Of a DNA stretch of 64,000 bases, positions 10,701-21,460 are shown one piece after another; the stretch's first letter is position 1, and each line of letters begins with the position of its first letter. The position numbers and the translations under genes were made by a program. The notes beneath the pieces were generated by a model, which searched no databases, was not told the origin of the DNA, and worked only from the letters and a program-made list of their open reading frames with translations. Origin of the DNA: Sceloporus undulatus (Eukaryota > Chordata > Lepidosauria > Squamata > Phrynosomatidae). The stretch is taken from the NCBI RefSeq assembly GCF_019175285.1, contig NC_056527.1, forward strand, positions 110,680,389-110,744,388. The letters are read 5' to 3'.

Positions 10701-12853
10701 ATCTTCTCTGAAGATGCCAGTCACAGATGCTGGCAAAATGTCAGGAATAAACTCTTCTAAAACATGGCCACATAGCCCCAAAAACCCACATAAAACTTTG
10801 TAATATTCAAATTCATTTCAGCTCTTCTAGGAAGTGGTAATAAAGAAGAGTGAGAGAAGTATTGAATGAGAGTAAGAAATTGGATTGTGTGTGTGCATGC
10901 ATGTGTATTCTTTCCATGAGAAGCAGAAAGCACTATGTTTCTATCATAAACACTCTTTCTTTTGGATATTATTAGACATTGCCTGTTTCCACTTGTGCCA
11001 AGAGTTGTCATCCCGGATATCACAAAACTGTTCAGCAAGGGGAACAGGTCTGCTGCTACAATTGTGTTATTTGTCCAGAAGGGATGATATCAATCCAGAT
11101 GGGTAAGTAAGGGGTAGTGCAGGTAACTTCTGGCAAGAATATTGCTGAAGAAGCTAATTGTGGGCCGGAGTGTTTACAAATGGACAAGGATGGAAAATGT
11201 AGTATTTGGATTTGGTTTTAGATCTGAATGATGTTCCCCATGTCATGTACTTCAGATACATTGTTCTACTACAAATTACATTCCTTCTGCCTGTCAGATT
11301 TACATGGAAAATCAACACAACTTCAGGACTGTCATAAGTCCAATGTGCTCACGTGCATAAAATCATAGTGAAAAATAGGACATGCATATGTGGTTGCACT
11401 GAGATTCCTGGCTGCCCTGTGATGCCATTAGGGTCCCTGTATGTTGGTGTAAATTAGTTGTTTTCAAGTAATAAAAGAAATGCAAAGTGCATATGTGGAG
11501 CAGGAGCAAAGGGCAGAAATTTTTATAAAGGAAAGTGTGAGAATTGGAACTCACCAAGGAAGATCTAATAATTTGCATCCACAATCAGTTTAGGACTTGA
11601 AGTGGGTACAGTGAAATCTGGTGGCTTCCGTGTGAAAAGAATCAGAATCTGTTTTTGGTTTTATTACAGATTTTAGAAGACCTATCAAAGATGCTGAACC
11701 TATTTCATGGTGAATGTTCTAAGATACAGTGAGATGTGCCCCCCCCCCAAAGGATTAACAATAGATTACATTAACCACATCCACTTACCCATTCTGGAAA
11801 TTTCCAGCAAAAGCAAGCACAAAGTTGAAAGGCTTTACCAATTTTTGGGAATGAAGATGGACTATATTTGAGACCAAAAAAACTCTTGGTGTATTTTTAC
11901 TGCTGTTGTTGTTGTTGTTGGAAAAACTGAGAAATTCTATATTCTTTTCAGATGCTGATCATTGCAAGAGGTGCCCAGAAGATCAACATGCAAACAAATA
12001 CCAGGATGAATGCATTCCCAAGGTTTTAACTTACTTAACCTTAGAAGAACCCTTGGGGATCATTTTGGCTTCATCTGCTCTTTTCTTTTCCCTGATCACA
12101 TTGCTGGTAATGGGGAGCTTCATTCACCATCGCCATACTCCCATTGTCAAAGCTAACAACTGGAATATTACATGCATCTTGCTTTCTTCTCTGCTGCTCT
12201 GTTTTCTGAGCTCCTTCTTATACTTTGGGCTGCCCGGAAAGGTGATCTGTTTTCTGCGACATGCCATGTATGGCATCTTTTTCTCAATCACTGTTTTCTG
12301 TATATTGAGCAAAACCATTATTGTGATTTTGGCCTTCAGGGCCACAAAGCCAGGAAACAGGATGTGGAAATGGGCAGGGAAGAGACTAGGAATCACAGCC
12401 TTTGTTCTCTGGTGTCTTATTCAGATGAGTTTCTACACAGTCTGGTTGATAACCTCTCCTCCCTTTCCAGAGTTTGACATGAAGTCCCAGATTGGACAGA
12501 TCCTAGTGCAGTGCAAAGAAGGCTCAGCTGTCATATTCTACACCATCCATGGCTTTCTTCATTTATTGTCAATTGTCAGCCTCACTGTAGCATTTTTTGC
12601 CAGAAAGTTACCTGGTGCTTTTAATGAAACCAAGTTTATCACCTTTAGCATGTTGGCACATGTCAGTATTTTGGCATCTTTTCTCCCAGCCTATCAGAGT
12701 GCAAAGGGGATATATATAACTGTTACAGCAGTCATTTTTATCTTAGCATATAATTCTGGAATTCTGTGTTGCCTCTTTCTTCCAAAGGTTTATATCATTG
12801 TATTGAGACCTGAGCTGAACACAAAGACACAGCTAGTAAGGAGAAGGAAATAA
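3868..12853 (+). CDS. Vomeronasal type-2 receptor, complete six-exon gene (V2R-A)
   Basis: Family C GPCR expected to sense peptide or amino-acid chemosignals in vomeronasal neurons. Exons: 3868-4142, 5707-5998, 6749-7606, 8822-9049, 10976-11102 and 11952-12853. All are flanked by AG and GT; the phases close (2, 0, 0, 0, 1) to give 2682 bp and 893 aa with no stop. Exon 1 carries a hydrophobic signal segment ([17 protein letters not shown]). Exons 2-4 form the Venus flytrap domain (about residues 90-551; [27 protein letters not shown]). Exon 5 and the start of exon 6 carry the nine-cysteine NCD3G linker. Exon 6 is the seven-helix domain, with [18 protein letters not shown] and the C-terminal [14 protein letters not shown]. 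The start is uncertain: ATGs at 3799 and 3805 are also in frame. Oddity: both cysteines of a lobe-2 pair present in V2R-B are replaced here (G396, S411). It is convergent with V2R-B. Confidence 0.93.
4205..4465 (+). mobile_element. Old CR1 3' end in V2R-A intron 1
   Basis: Plus-strand CR1 tail resembling ATTRGGAAGAAC...AGAGGCTGGATGGCCATC...CCAACTCTA, ending in TTCTATGGTTCTG. It is much more diverged than the copy at 13.3 kb. It lies in the same direction as the host gene. Confidence 0.75.
4466..5425. other. V2R-A intron 1, nothing recognised
   Basis: AT-rich intronic sequence. I recognise neither exons nor repeats here. Confidence 0.4.
5430..5628. mobile_element. Harbinger-like MITE fragment
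   Basis: GGGCGCCATGGCAACCACA followed by GGTGCAAAAAAAAAGC and GCAAAATGCCACTCC matches the body of the element at 38440 (GGGGCCATGGCAACCACATG, GGCAAAATGCTGCTCC). The GC content stands out from the surrounding intron. The fragment ends less than 100 bp before V2R-A exon 2. Chance ORFs on both strands here are not genes. Confidence 0.55.
6030..6248 (+). mobile_element. CR1 3' end in V2R-A intron 2
   Basis: Plus-strand CR1 tail with AAACAGAGGCTGGATGGCCA, GGGGGTTGGACTAGATGACC and a CCAACTCTACA end. It starts about 30 bp after the exon 2 donor. Confidence 0.88.
7644..7714 (+). repeat. (GAT)n microsatellite beside the V2R-A exon 3 donor
   Basis: A run of about 23 GAT/GAC/GGT triplets starts roughly 38 bp inside intron 3. 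Read in the exon 3 frame it would give a poly-aspartate tract, but the GT donor after QPWQ at 7607 removes it. Confidence 0.9.
7855..8062 (+). mobile_element. LINE 3' tail (L2-like)
   Basis: TTTTAACTGTTTTAACC, a GTCGCCTTGGACACC core, GGGAGAAAGGTGGGATAC and an AATAAATAAAA end. This is the common 3' end of amniote L2-type LINEs. It lies in V2R-A intron 3. Confidence 0.65.
8573..8760 (-). mobile_element. L2-type LINE 3' tail, antisense
   Basis: (TTA)n followed by TCATTTCTATCCCATCTTTT and GGGAAGCTTACAATATC, the reverse complement of the L2 3' end. It ends about 60 bp before V2R-A exon 4. A G run at about 8298-8311 lies nearby. Confidence 0.65.
9575..9800 (-). mobile_element. CR1 LINE fragment in V2R-A intron 4
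   Basis: Antisense CR1 3' sequence: CCACTGTTGAATAGTTCTTAC, then GTGGAATCTCTTTTCTTG and CTCTGGAGCAGGAGAAAGG. Diverged and gapped, with an ATGAATGAATG run near 9672. Confidence 0.7.
10571..10803. mobile_element. Penelope-like terminal-repeat palindrome with hammerhead-like motifs
   Basis: Two arms of about 105 bp mirror each other around ATGAAGATCTTC. Each arm reads, away from the centre, as a GATGCCAG...CACAGATG(C) hairpin, a CGTC or TGTC, then AGGAATA and ACATGGCCACATAGCCCC. This matches terminal repeats I know from Penelope-like retroelements of squamates, which are known to carry small hammerhead ribozymes. The motif is visible on the plus strand near 10698-10745 and on the minus strand near 10650-10695. 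Both look decayed. It lies in V2R-A intron 4. Confidence 0.6.
11103..11951. other. V2R-A intron 5, nothing recognised
   Basis: Intronic sequence without a repeat I can name, apart from a (GTT)n stretch at about 11903-11921 just before exon 6. Confidence 0.4.
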
Positions 12854-13023
12854 GTTACTTAACTTTTCTTTTTCTTTTTCAAAAAAGAATTTCTATGTTT
12901 TATCTGATTCTTTCTTGGGTATAGCTGCAGCATACATTTTCCATTGATTCAATTCTCATGTTTATGGGGGAGGCAGAATGATTTAACAGTTTTGTACATT
13001 GTTTTTCTAAAATGATTCACAAT

Positions 13024-13029
13024 AATAAA
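13024..13029 (+). terminator. Polyadenylation signal of V2R-A
   Basis: AATAAA lies about 170 bp after the V2R-A stop codon, in a short AT-rich 3' UTR. It is the first canonical signal downstream. Confidence 0.5.
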
Positions 13030-13289
13030 GTCAGATTGTTTGTGATCAAAATTACCTCAGCGATGACAGATGCTGTGAAGTCTATCCAAATGTTAGAGAA
13101 AATGTTTTCTGTTACTCTACACTTTGATGCATCTATCTTCAAAATACCAGGTATTGTAGATGTTTTCAAGAGAACCAGCAAATACAGAAGAGAAGGGTCT
13201 CAACCATGGATACATAAACCAAACAAGACTATAGTAAATACATAAAGAAAGCATAAAACAATGTTGCAGACTACATAATGATGGCTTAA

Positions 13290-14450
13290 TTCATAGAATC
13301 ACAGAATAACAGAGTTGGAAGAGTCCGCAAGGGCCATCCAGTCCAACCCTACAACACTCCAAGGCAGCATATCCCACTCTCAAAGTGTCTTTGAAATGCT
13401 TCCTAATGTTGAGCTCTTTTCCTCTAGCTTGAACCCATTGCTCCAGGTTCTGTTCTCTGGAGCAGCAGAAAACAAGCTTGCTCCCTCCTCAATATGACAT
13501 CCCTTCAAATATTTAAACAGGGCTATCATATCACCTCTTAACCTTCCCTTCTCCAGGCTAAACATCCCCAGCTCCCTAAGGCGTTCCTCATAGGGCATGG
13601 TTTCCAGACCCTTCACCATTATAGTCACTCTCCTTTGGACATGCTCCAGTTTCTCCACTTCCTTTTTAAATTGTGGTACCCAGAACTGGATGCAATATTC
13701 CACGTGGGGCCTGTCCAAAGCAGAATAGAGTGGCACTATTATTTCTCTTGATCTAGACACTACTTTTATTGATGCAGCCTAAAATTGCATTGGCCATTTA
13801 GATGCTGCGTTGCACTGTTGACTCATGTTCAACCTGTGGTCGACTTGGACTCCCAGATCCCTTTCACATGTAGTTTCATTCAGCCAGGTGTCACTCATCC
13901 TATATATGCGCATTTCATTTTTCTGCCCTAAGTGCAGTACCTTACATTTCTCCCTGATGAAGTTCATTTTGTTAGCTGTGGCCCAACTTTCTAGTTTATT
14001 CAGGTCATTTTGAATTTGGATCCTGTCCTCTGGAGTATTAGCTATTCTTCCTAATTTGGTGTCATCTGCAAATTTGATAAGTATGCCCCCAATTCTGTCC
14101 TCCAAGTCATTGATAAAGATGTTGAATATCACTGGGCCCAGGACAGAGCCCTGTGGGACCCCACTGGTCACTTCTCTCCAGGATGAAAAGGAACCATTGT
14201 TGAGCACCCTTTGGTTTCAGCCAGTCAACCAATTACAAATCCATGTAACAGTTACCTTGTCTAGCCCACATTTCACTAGCTTATCTGCAAGAATGTCATG
14301 GGGAACCCTATCAAAGGCCTTACTGAAATCAAGCTATACTATATCCACAGCATTCCCTTAATCTAACAAGCTAGTAATTTTATTAAAAAAAAAGAGATTA
14401 GATTTGTCTGGCATGACTTCTTTCTCTGAAACCCGTGTTGACTTTTTGTG
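13290..14450 (-). mobile_element. CR1 LINE with part of the reverse transcriptase
   Basis: The minus strand encodes the CR1 ORF2 reverse-transcriptase region: GVPQGSVLGPVIFNIFINDL, then FADDTKL, CERDLGVQVDH, and further on [20 protein letters not shown] and [11 protein letters not shown], ending at the usual 3' end. The frame shifts near 13770 and the 5' part is missing. It is much better preserved than the CR1 tails inside V2R-A introns, so it is younger. Confidence 0.93.
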
Positions 14451-14911
14451 ATTGTAATTGATAGATTCAAGATAAATAACAAACAGGCAAGAATACAAAA
14501 ATGCAGAAACAGAATGGAATAATGTAACTTAAATCCAAGAAATAAACATGCAAGAAGCACTACTGCAAGCAATATAAAAAATAAAGACAGAAAAATTAAG
14601 ATACATACCTCAGAATATAACAAGGAATTATATTCAATGCAGAATACAAGAAATCTAAAACAATGGTGATATAATAATGCTTTTTTATTTCTTACTCGCC
14701 TCTTTCCAAGGCTTGAAGTGGGGTACAACAAATTTTAAATTCCATTTGCAAAATGAAAAGCTACTGCCTTTGAGATACAGTTTGTCTCTAATCCTTTCTG
14801 AGGCTACAAGTTCCTTTGTTAGGAAGAGAATGCTGGATTTCTCAGGAAGTCTCCATACTTTTGCATCAGGAAGTTTTTTTAGGTATAGTTTAGGTGGCAG
14901 CTAAAATGCAG

Positions 14912-15100
14912 TATCTTCACATCCAGAAAACATATCCAGGGGTAGTGGTGATGGCCATATTGCAAAGTATGGTATCATCTAAAATCCACAAAACACTGAT
15001 ATCTTTATTGGGCCAGACAAAATGCATATTATATATGATGCAAGCTTTCAAAGCTGCACTGGCTTCTTCATCAGAAAAAGGTACTAAACATCATACTGGA
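14912..15100 (-). mobile_element. Penelope-like terminal repeat fragment (second family)
   Basis: On the minus strand CTGATGAAGAAGCCAGTG is followed by CAGCTTTGAAAGCTTGCATC, then TGCATTTTGTCTGGCCCAAT and a CCAGGGGTA-type right part. Related copies lie at 55.56-55.65 kb and 56.04-56.22 kb. CTGATGA, a short hairpin and GAAA form a hammerhead-like core. Assignment to Penelope-like elements is inference from that motif. Confidence 0.5.
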
Positions 15101-15164
15101 GAAAGAAAGGCATTGGGGGAATTATGATTTTAGTCATAGTGCTGCATTTGGTCAAGATGTTGTG

Positions 15165-16690
15165 GTTGTAATAATAATAATAATAATAATAATAACAACA
15201 ATAAAATTTATTTGTATCCTGCCCCTCTGAGAACAATCGAGGTGGCTAACAAGTTAAAAATACAAAACATATCAAATCCCTAGTACCCTCCCCCCCTTAA
15301 AAAGGTATTAAATCTAATAGAGGATTAAAACCATACAAGTTAAAACTGACCCAAAGGTCAAACAACATAACAATAATCAATGGGAGCGGCGGTATCTATT
15401 TATAAGAGTTTCCTGAGGCCGGGTTCTCTATTCTGGGAAGGCCTGCCGGAAGAGATTCATCTTAACAGCCTTTTTAAAGCTGTCTAAGGATGTAAGCAGA
15501 TGGATTTCATCCGGCAGGCCATTCCACAGTCTGGGGGTGATGATGGAAAATGCCCTCTGGGAGGTAGCTGAAAGCCTAGATGTTTGTTGCTGAAGTAGGC
15601 CTCTCCCAGAGGACCGGAGTGTGTGGGGAGGATTATAGGGGAGAAGGCGGTCCCGAAGATAGTTTGGACCGAAGCCATTTAGGGCTTTAAAGGTAATAAC
15701 CAACACCTTGTACTGGGCCCGGAAATTAATAGGCAGCCAGTGGAGGGACTTTAGAACCGGAGTAATATGGGCTCTCATAGATGTTCCGGAAATTACTCTG
15801 GATGCCATATTCTGTACTAGTTGCAGTTTCCGGACCAAGTACGAAGGTAGCCCCGTGTAGAGCACATTACAGAAATCTAGACGTGAGGTTACCAGCACGT
15901 GGACAAGTCTCAAGATCCCTTACATCCAGGAAAGGGCGCACCTGGCGTATCAGCCTAAGCTGATAACAAGCGCTCTTGACTGTCACATTTACCTGATTCA
16001 ACATCAGGAGCGACGAATCAAGGAGCACTCCCAGACTGTGAACCAGTCCTTGATGGAGAGTGTGACCCTGTCTAGGACCTGAGGTTGCAACCCGATTCTT
16101 GGTTTCGGGGCCGCTACCGTGAGCACCTCCGTTTTGTCTGGATTCAGTCTCAATCTGTTTTTCCTCATCCAGCCCATTTATTGAGAGAGGAGATGCCATC
16201 AGAATTCGAGGTCGACAAACGAGGCATGGAGAAATAGATTTGGGTGTCATCAGCATACTGATAACACCCAGCTCCATGACTCTGAATCATCTCCCCCAGC
16301 GGCTTCATATAGATGTTGAACAACATTGGGGACAGGATAGCACCCTGTGGGACTCCAAAGGTGAGCTCCCTTTTATTGGAACAACTGTCCCCGAGCATCA
16401 CCCTCTGGGATCTGGCCAAGAGGAAGGAATGGAGCCACTACAATGCAGTGCCTCCAATTCCCAATCCCCTCAGGCGATCCAAGAGGATGCCATGATCTAT
16501 TGTGTCAAAAGCCTCTGAAAGGTCTAAAAGCACCAACAGGGTCACACTGCCCCTGTTGATGTTCAGACGCAGATCGTCAGTCAAGGCAACCATGGCAGTC
16601 TCAACCCCAAAGCCTGTCCTGAAGCCAGTTTGAAATGGGTCCAGATAACTGGTTTCATCCAAGACAGCTTGGAGTTGTTGTCCTCAGTTC
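15165..16690 (-). mobile_element. L2-type LINE with reverse-transcriptase region
   Basis: Minus-strand frames encode LLVLLDLSEAFDTIDHGILL (RT motif A), LTFGVPQGAILSPMLFNIYM and YQYADDTQIYF (RT motifs B and C), then VTSRLDFCNVLYTGLPSYLV, FKALNGFGPNYLRDRLLPYN and a C-terminal RLWNGLPDEIH. The 3' end is the CTGCCCCTCTGAG tail with a (TAA)n run at about 15169-15195. Several frame changes split the ORF, so it is dead, but it is the best LINE copy in the window. Confidence 0.9.
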
Positions 16691-16699
16691 AGATGGTAT

Positions 16700-17710
16700 G
16701 GAAAGATATTAATGCAGGTGGGCCCCTCCTTTTGCTGGCTATATAGGTACTGGAAGAATCGGTCCAGGAAGTAAACTTTAAATTTCTGTAAATTTACTAT
16801 TTAAATTTACTTTGCTATTTGCGATTTCAATCTCCAACAAATGTGTTTTTTTCTGCACGGAAAAATATTATTTTCTGCACAAGAAACTTGGTCCCTAAAC
16901 AGAAAACAACATTCATCTGTAGAAAATGGTTTTCTGCTTGCCACCCCCATGTGTTGGGTAAGCTACGTATCTTAGTTTACCCAACATTAAGTATCTTGGT
17001 TTACCCAACAAATGTCTTTACCTTTCTGATCATTTTCCTTGCTAGAAATATATGTTCCCATTTTCCATACCAGCAACCCATTGTTGTGGAAATGAATGGG
17101 GGAACCTGAGGCCAACTCAAATGAAATAAGTTTGGCGAAGGAGCATTTCATGACTCAGAACAATGTTTGGTAGCAAGCTTGCATGTGAAAGCTGTTGGAC
17201 ACAAAAAATGTATAACTGGAAAAATAAGCTAGAGCCATGAGTGGGATTTCTTTTTGTTTTGCTTTGATTTTTTTGAGCTCCTTCGCAAGAACAGATGCCC
17301 TCTGCAAACATGACATATTTTATGAAAACCATTGGATTTTGCCCCTGAAAATCTTCACCAAACTTTCACCAAAAATGCAAAAGTTAATTGAAAAAATGTG
17401 CATAAAATAAACTTTTTAAATCTCACCCAGAGGGGAGAAGCCTGAGATTAAAGATTTACATCCCTATTGTGCAGTGCCATTATGGTCCCTGGTTTATCAG
17501 AGAATAACAGACAAGAAAACAGATGGTGGTGATTCTAGGGATTTGTTACTCCATGTCCTCATTGACAGACATATGTTTACACCTGTGAAAAGGGATTGTT
17601 GAGAATAAAGGGAGTGGATGATGGGAAGGCGGAATGGAGGTTTAACTTTTATTAGGAAATCTAAAGGTGTTATAATTGGATTGCAAGAATATAATTTAAA
17701 ATGAGAAGTC
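16700..17710. other. Intergenic, nothing recognised
   Basis: AT-rich sequence between the L2 copy and a palindromic MITE. No exon, RNA gene or repeat family recognised. Confidence 0.4.
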
Positions 17711-17713
17711 TAA

Positions 17714-17935
17714 GGTTGCATCTGCACAGCAGAAATTATACAACTAGATACCACTTTAACTGCCACGGCTCCCTCCCATGGAATTCTGGGATTGGTAGAT
17801 TATTGTGGCACCAAAGCTCTCTGACAGGGAAGGCTAAATATCTCACAAAACTATGAATCCCAGAATTCCATAGCATTGAGCCATTACAGTTAAAGTGGCA
17901 TCAAACTGCATTATTTCTGCAGTGTAGAGGCAGCC
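17714..17935. mobile_element. ~220-bp palindromic MITE with TAA duplication
   Basis: Near-palindrome: TTTAACTGCCACGGCTC on the left mirrors GAGCCATTACAGTTAAAG on the right, and both ends carry a TCTGCAC/GTGTAGA terminal repeat. TAA at 17711-17713 is repeated at 17936-17938. A 3-bp TWA duplication is typical of PIF/Harbinger elements. Relatives lie at about 20060, 21572, 25486, 32213, 59055, 62230 and 62847. Confidence 0.75.
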
Positions 17936-17938
17936 TAA

Positions 17939-18798
17939 AACAGGCTTCTTCTTAGGCGTCATCTGTTCAAATAAAATAATAAATGGAGAGATGAAGCGGG
18001 CAACTAGAGAGAAGAGGCAAGAAGGGATATTGACTTAATGAAAGACATGGCTGATTTTTTGATGGTATTGCAAGAGGCACAAACATTGTAAAAGCATTTT
18101 AAAAGATTGCTTCCTGGGGAATATTGTAGAATTTAAAATAGAAGAAAAGCTAAATCACTCAGTTGTAGTTTGGGTATGAAACGAAGAATAATAATGTTAA
18201 AGAGGGGGAATGAAGAAATGGGAGAATGCAGCCAGAAGTAAAATGATAAATGGAAATGTTGTAAGGAAATGAAGGCAAAGAATACAATGCAGCCATACAT
18301 ATGAAGCTATGTCTTTGTCATTTAAAGACAGAATCCTGAACAAGAAACATTAGAAGACTGTTGGGGTTAAGAGGAACCCCGGGTTTAAGTGATGTCAATA
18401 ATCTGCCTATGACAGTAAATGTAAGGAATTCAATAAAAATGCTGCTTTATCCCCCCTACCCAATTTCTGATCCAAATATCATACCAGACATGGCTATCAC
18501 ATGTCTGTTTCAGTTGTGGCAAATCTTAAAGTCAAAATCATTTATTTTGGATCAAAATAAGTGTGGCTTCTGTTTATTTTATCAGATGCTTTCTCACAAT
18601 AATTCACTGTGGTTAAGCTTTTTTTCATCTTAGGATAATGAAGAGTTGTACCTAGAACTCTGTAATGTACTAGACACTTTGCTAAAATAAATACATATCT
18701 GATTTTAAAGGATCTTAGTATTTATACAGGATAGAATAAGGAATTCTTTAATTGCAAGTTCACCTAGAAATTGACAAATAAAGCTAGCCATCTCGTAG
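17939..18798. other. Intergenic between the two V2R 3' ends, nothing recognised
   Basis: Spacer downstream of V2R-B. No exon or repeat family recognised. The only possible polyadenylation signal I see for V2R-B overlaps its coding end. Confidence 0.4.
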
Positions 18799-20380
18799 CT
18801 AGATCTTTATTGTTTTTCTTACTAAATGAACTCTGGTGTTCAACTCAGGCCTTATGACAATTATGTAGAATTTAGGGATAAAAATGCAGCCCAGCAATCC
18901 AGCACTAGAGGTTAATATGGAGAAGATCTCCACAGCCACCATGTATTTGCCCTTTGTGCTCAGGTATGTGGGGACAAAGGACACCCAAACACTGCAAAAC
19001 ATCAACATGCTGAAGGTGATCAGCTTGGCTTCATTAAAAGCACCAGGCAGCTTTCTGGCAAAGAAGGCTACAGTGAAGCTGATGAAAGCTAACAGCCCCA
19101 TATAGCTTAGGACTATGTAGAATATAACATTGGAGCCTTCATTGCATTGTACAATGATCTGATGAATCTCAGACCACGTATCCAACTCCAAGAATGGTGG
19201 ACAGACAGACAACCACACAACACAAATAGCTGTTTGAATGAGAGTTGAGAGGATGATGATTGACCCTGCCAAACTCTTCCCTACCCATTTCTGCATTCTG
19301 TGCCCTGGTTTGGTAGCCAGGAAGGCCAGGATTACTGTGATAGTTTTGCCCAAGACTGAAGAAATGGCAACAGAGAAGATGATGGCAAACAACACTTGCC
19401 GCAAAGTGCAAGACACCATTCTGGGCTGACCAATGAACAGAAAAGAGCACAGAAAGCAAAATAGCAGAGAGACAAGCAGAGTGTAGGTAACACTTCTGTT
19501 ACTGGCTTTGATAATGGGAGTATTCTGGTGCTGAATGAAGCTCCACAAAACCATAAGGGTTATTAGAGAAAAGGAAATAATAAAAGAAGACAAAACGATT
19601 CCCAGGGGCTCATCATATGACAGATAGGTAATCTGTTTGGAGATGCACTGATCCTGATTCTTGTTTGGATGTTGATCCTCTGAGCACTTGACACAGTGTT
19701 CTGCATCTGAAAGTAATAAATACAATTTAAAAACAGATAATTGTCTTCGTAATGAAGATGACTCCACTTACCAATATTATGCTATGGCAGGTGAGGAATA
19801 GCTGCAAGAGAACACCCCTTCCTTTTAATGCACCTGAAGGTATATGGAGGTCAACATCAAATAATCATTTTCCTCATCCCATGCTTGGAACACTGGTGAT
19901 GAAATTGAAAAGGCTGTGGATCTGAACACATTTATTGTGTTGTAGCTCATAGTTCTTTCCCATGAGGGTATTTCCTTAGGCATAGAGAAACGCACAGTGT
20001 AAATACTGAATTGCCAGCTTTACAAAAGCCCAGCATATACTAGTGCCCACATCTGGCATAAAGAACACACTGCAGAAATAATCCAGTTCAAGACTGCTTT
20101 AACTGCCCTGGCGTAATGCTAGGGAATTCTCAGAACTGTAGTTTAGTGAGACATTTAGCCTTCTTTTGTCAGAGAGTTCTGGTGCCACATTAAACTTAAG
20201 ATTTGCTTGCCTTTAATAACCTCAGCAAAGAAGACTTTTCTGGTCAGGTAGACCAAAATTGTGGCATCTGAACTGCTAAAAGAGAACAGAGGAAACAACC
20301 CTTTCTGAGAAACAAGCTGAAAATTCCTTCACTTCCAGATTTTGATGTTTTCTCTTCTTGTCCTTTTGAGACTCTGGGTC

Positions 20381-20424
<44 letters not shown>

Positions 20425-21336
20425 TGTTTATACCCTGCTGTTCAGCCAAAAGGCTATCAGAGTGGCTTACAAATTGTTTATTAGACTTTTCCCTGCTCTC
20501 ACTCAGAAGGCAATGTACATTATATACTATAGTCACATAAAACCCATCCAAGAGGCTGCCTTTCACTTTGCATGTCACTAGGCAATCTCAGCTTACCCAT
20601 CTGGTTTGCAATCATTCCTTCAGGACATTGTAGACAGTCATAACAACAGATCTGTTCCCCTTGGCGGACGATCTTGCTATGTCCAGGATGGCAGCCCTCA
20701 ACACATCTGGATTGGGGAAGCTTCTATCAATAACCAGAAGGGAAAGTGTTTGTGGGAAGAGCATCTCTGTGTGTTGTTTTTTTCCCTTTATGTCTATTAT
20801 GCTGAAATACACTCCCCCACTCCGTTTCATATAGTAATACTTATGTGCTGGTTGATGTCCTAGAATCCTATTAACATTAACTGACTATCTTTTTTCTTGT
20901 ACTCTCAAACTCACTGGCTTGTAACATCCTTTCATGAGCTGGACACTTACAAGAAGGCATCCTAATGAATTGATTAGGTAATGAATTGACATCTAAGTCA
21001 GTGGTACTCAAACGTTTTACCCTTGGGGATCCTCCCCCTTTACATCTACAAGTGGGCATTGTGCCTCCTCCAATATAGTATATAAATAAAAATATTTTGT
21101 TTTTTAAGTGTGTATTTCCATTCATACATTTATGTGTATTTGTATTTTAACATTTTATAAGGAGATAACATTGTACAAATTAGAACAGTTTTATTTAAGT
21201 AAATTCAGTATTTAACTCAACACATGTGTAAATTTTATACATAAAAAATCTGGGAAGAAGAGGAGGAGGAGGAGAAGGAGGAGGAGGAGGGATCAAGCCT
21301 TCCAAGTCTTGCACACACACCCTTGAGTAACTCTCT

Positions 21337-21375
<39 letters not shown>

Positions 21376-21415
21376 GGGGGTCTCACCCCACCAAGGGTGG
21401 GGTATAAATACCATA

Positions 21416-21460
<45 letters not shown>

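Noticed and set aside
13380-14207. ORFs with reverse-transcriptase text as host genes
   Set aside because: They are fragments of a CR1 LINE (GVPQGSVLGP, FADDTKL) with frame changes.
15428-16662. Several minus-strand ORFs as host genes
   Set aside because: They are pieces of one dead L2-type LINE.
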